Source: Bimuria novae-zelandiae CBS 107.79 (Eukaryota; Ascomycota; Dothideomycetes; Pleosporales; Didymosphaeriaceae). From it: a stretch of DNA of 20,617 bases. Under the pieces are notes generated by a model. That model was given only the letters and a program-made list of their open reading frames with translations, was not told where the DNA came from and did no database searches. Positions 19,293-20,617 of the stretch are shown here, one piece after another. Each line of letters opens with the position of its first letter. The stretch's first letter is position 1. The stretch is taken from assembly GCA_010015655.1 (NCBI GenBank), contig ML976661.1, positions 316,745 through 337,361 on the forward strand. The letters run 5' to 3'. The position numbers and the translations under genes were made by a program.

Positions 19293-19458
19293 TGTATTGG
19301 CGCAGGTTACTTAAAGGATTAATATTAGCGTATCTCCTTTTGTACTTGGCCTATAGGCACTTAATTTATTCGAGGCTACTTTCTTATACACACACTCCCA
19401 TATGCCTCTGCTAAGAGATACGCCAATATCGATCCTTTGAGCGACCTGCGCTGATACA
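19293..19458 (-). mobile_element. MITE-like inverted-repeat element, copy 2 (166 bp, inverted)
   Basis: Reverse complement of copy 1 with the same length and high identity. The left arm (19293-19338) carries several C-to-T changes (TTGGCGCAGGTTACTT), while the right arm (about 19413-19458) is nearly intact. RIP-type damage is thus confined to one arm. It interrupts the third gypsy RT. Confidence 0.85.
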
Positions 19459-19977
19459 ACTAATAAATAATTTCTTACGCTTAGTATTATAATATCACTA
19501 TAAGTAGGCTTAAAGAGGGCTCAATAACCTATTATAATTAGGCGTAATAGTAACATTATCTTGAAAAGGATATACTCGCTAGCTTAGCTAAATAACTAAT
19601 TACATAAATATATACGCTAGACTTCAAGGACGCACTTTTAATATAAGCTATAAGTACCTATATAAAGTAAATAGTTAGTATTAATAGCAGTTTATAGAGT
19701 ATAACTATCTTTAGTATGCGCTTTAGGGAGAAGCTTCTTATAAGCTTTATAATAAGCCTATAAGTAAGGAGATTAGTAAAATTAAGATTTAGATTTAAAA
19801 GAATTAGTAGAAGGTATTATTAACTAAGCTTAAATATAAGGGGTAAGTAGTAGAACTTCTTCTAGTTTTTCTAAGAAATATTAAAGTATAGATTATAGTA
19901 AGCCTATAGGTAAATAAGCTTTTACTAGCTAGGCGCTGTAATCCTATAGCTACTTATTTATTAATTTATATATATAA

Positions 19978-20014
19978 GTACTCGCGCGGGTTACGTTACA
20001 AGTAAATAATTACC
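19978..20014. repeat. 37-bp direct repeat, copy 1
   Basis: It starts GTACTCGCGCGGGTTACGTT and continues ACAAGTAAATAATTACC. A second copy lies 103 bp downstream. The internal GTTACA end resembles an LTR terminus (on the minus strand TGTAACG...), so this may be the edge of a lost LTR element. Confidence 0.8.
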
Positions 20015-20080
20015 TTTAAACGTTTATTAAAGCTTTATAGTAGAAGTACGCTACTTTTGTTTCTTTATTATTCTTTACAG

Positions 20081-20117
20081 GTACTCGCGCAGGTTACGTT
20101 ATAAGTAGATAATTATT
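20081..20117. repeat. 37-bp direct repeat, copy 2
   Basis: It matches 19978-20014 with a few transitions (GTACTCGCGCAGGTTACG...). It ends exactly where RIP-type composition ends. Confidence 0.8.
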
Positions 20118-20118
20118 A

Positions 20119-20464
20119 GGATCCACGATCCAACATAAGGACAGCGAACCATTTTGTGCTTAGTCACAGCGCGTACACGTGGAGACACCATTATCTTCAC
20201 TTGCCGCGTTGTCAGCGCTTACGAAGTCATGTGACTACTCTCCAGAGAGCGCTCTGGGCAGAGCGATCTGGAGAGAGCACTCTGGGGAGAGCGCTCGCCA
20301 GCGAGCAGTCTAAGACTTGTATATCGGTGCTTTCCGAAATACCGTCCCGCCCCACTTCGGGCAGCCGAGGTGGCCCCAGCTTCCCAGAAAATATTTTCTA
20401 TCACCCAATTTGTTAGTAAAACAATGATTACAGCGAACATTCACCCTGTATCAATACCTGTATT
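20119..20464. promoter_or_regulatory. Non-RIPed upstream region of the right-hand gene
   Basis: Balanced composition, with no in-frame continuation into the downstream CDS. It contains the 14-bp repeat array and a GC-rich segment, then an AT-richer stretch (about 20385-20460). Overlapping short ORFs on both strands here lie over the repeat array and are not supported as genes. It probably contains the promoter and 5' untranslated region of the gene starting at 20465. No clear TATA box is assignable. Confidence 0.45.
20246..20301. repeat. Four 14-bp tandem units with AGAGCGCTCT palindromes
   Basis: Units at 20246-20259, 20260-20273, 20274-20287 and 20288-20301 follow the pattern AGAGCGCTCTGGGN with one to several changes each. 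The core AGAGCGCTCT is self-complementary, so each unit could be a dimer-binding site. The array lies about 160-220 bp before the ATG at 20465. Confidence 0.8.
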
Positions 20465-20617
20465 ATGCCGCCGCGTAGTCAGCGTAAGCGTACAGCTACC
20501 CAGCCATTTGATGGAGGTAAAAATCCTTCAAAACGTGCGCGCCGGGCGCCTGCAGCAGCTGCCAAAGGTACCCAATCACGGAGACAAGTATCCAAGAAGG
20601 ATGCTCCTCCGCCGGAG
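20465..20617 (+). CDS. 5' end of an unrecognised gene, basic N-terminus (partial)
   Basis: The ATG at 20465 opens a frame without stops to the window edge, 51 codons. The product starts MPPRSQRKRTATQPFD and is rich in Arg, Lys, Ala and Pro, with a KR-x-RR cluster (residues about 25-29) that resembles a nuclear localisation signal. No signal peptide or hydrophobic segment is present. The low-complexity basic start fits a disordered tail of a nuclear or DNA-binding protein, and similar starts occur in fungal transposases, but the family cannot be told from this fragment. Composition is balanced with no RIP. The start choice rests on this being the ATG that opens the long frame. Confidence is moderate for coding and low for function. 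Confidence 0.5.
   Translation, partial: MPPRSQRKRTATQPFDGGKNPSKRARRAPAAAAKGTQSRRQVSKKDAPPPE

Larger units (their letters stand above)
19459..20118. other. Decayed DNA up to the right edge of the RIP block
   Basis: AT-rich sequence. Near 19680-19900 the plus strand can be read as hydrophilic, gag-like or linker-like protein with TAA/TAG stops, but no motif is secure. It contains a 37-bp direct repeat. The change to balanced composition occurs close to 20118. Confidence 0.4.

Noticed and set aside
20156..20440. Overlapping ORFs of 86 and 73 codons on opposite strands
   Set aside because: Both owe their openness to the GC-rich 14-bp repeat array and balanced composition. They overlap each other and show no domain or codon pattern.

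Overview
The window looks like a repeat island in the genome of a filamentous ascomycete (Pezizomycotina). Between about 580 and 20,118 the DNA is AT-rich and dense in TpA. It is littered with TAA/TAG stops in every frame, yet several reading frames still spell familiar transposon proteins. Conversion of CpA to TpA on both strands is the hallmark of repeat-induced point mutation (RIP). The flanks (1-580 and about 20,120-20,617) have balanced composition and intact open frames. No gene inside the island is intact, and no tRNA, rRNA or CRISPR array was seen. Species cannot be named from this sequence.

Layout. 1-294 is the 3' end of an unrecognised CDS, open at the left edge. 295-580 is its non-RIPed downstream region, with two short tandem repeats and a perfect hairpin followed by T residues. 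813-2691 is a complete but dead pogo/Fot1-type DNA transposon with 61-bp terminal inverted repeats, TA target duplication and a DDE transposase relic. 2842-9701 is a complete Ty3/gypsy chromovirus-type retrotransposon: LTR, gag, protease, RT, RNase H, integrase, chromodomain, an antisense relic ORF, polypurine tract, LTR. 9702-12660 is heavily decayed and mostly unassigned, with one minus-strand ORF relic. 12700-15840 is a second, LTR-less gypsy relic (gag-like, protease, RT, RNase H, start of integrase). 15840-16496 is unassigned. 16497-16662 is a 166-bp MITE-like inverted-repeat element. About 16,680-19,276 is a third gypsy relic (gag, zinc knuckle, start of RT), broken off at the RT by a second, oppositely oriented 166-bp MITE copy at 19293-19458. 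19459-20118 is decayed DNA with a 37-bp direct repeat. 20,119-20,464 is a non-RIPed upstream region with a fourfold 14-bp repeat, and 20465 onward is the basic N-terminus of an unrecognised protein, open at the right edge.

How it fits together. This is a graveyard of successive insertions, not a working gene system. The most unusual items are a minus-strand ORF relic between the chromodomain and the 3' LTR of the first gypsy element, a 50-bp palindrome present in only one of its two LTRs, two inverted MITE copies sharing 16 bp beyond one end, and 17-bp repeats at 527-577 that resemble the compound end of the nearby pogo element. All protein assignments come from reading translations by eye; no database search was run.
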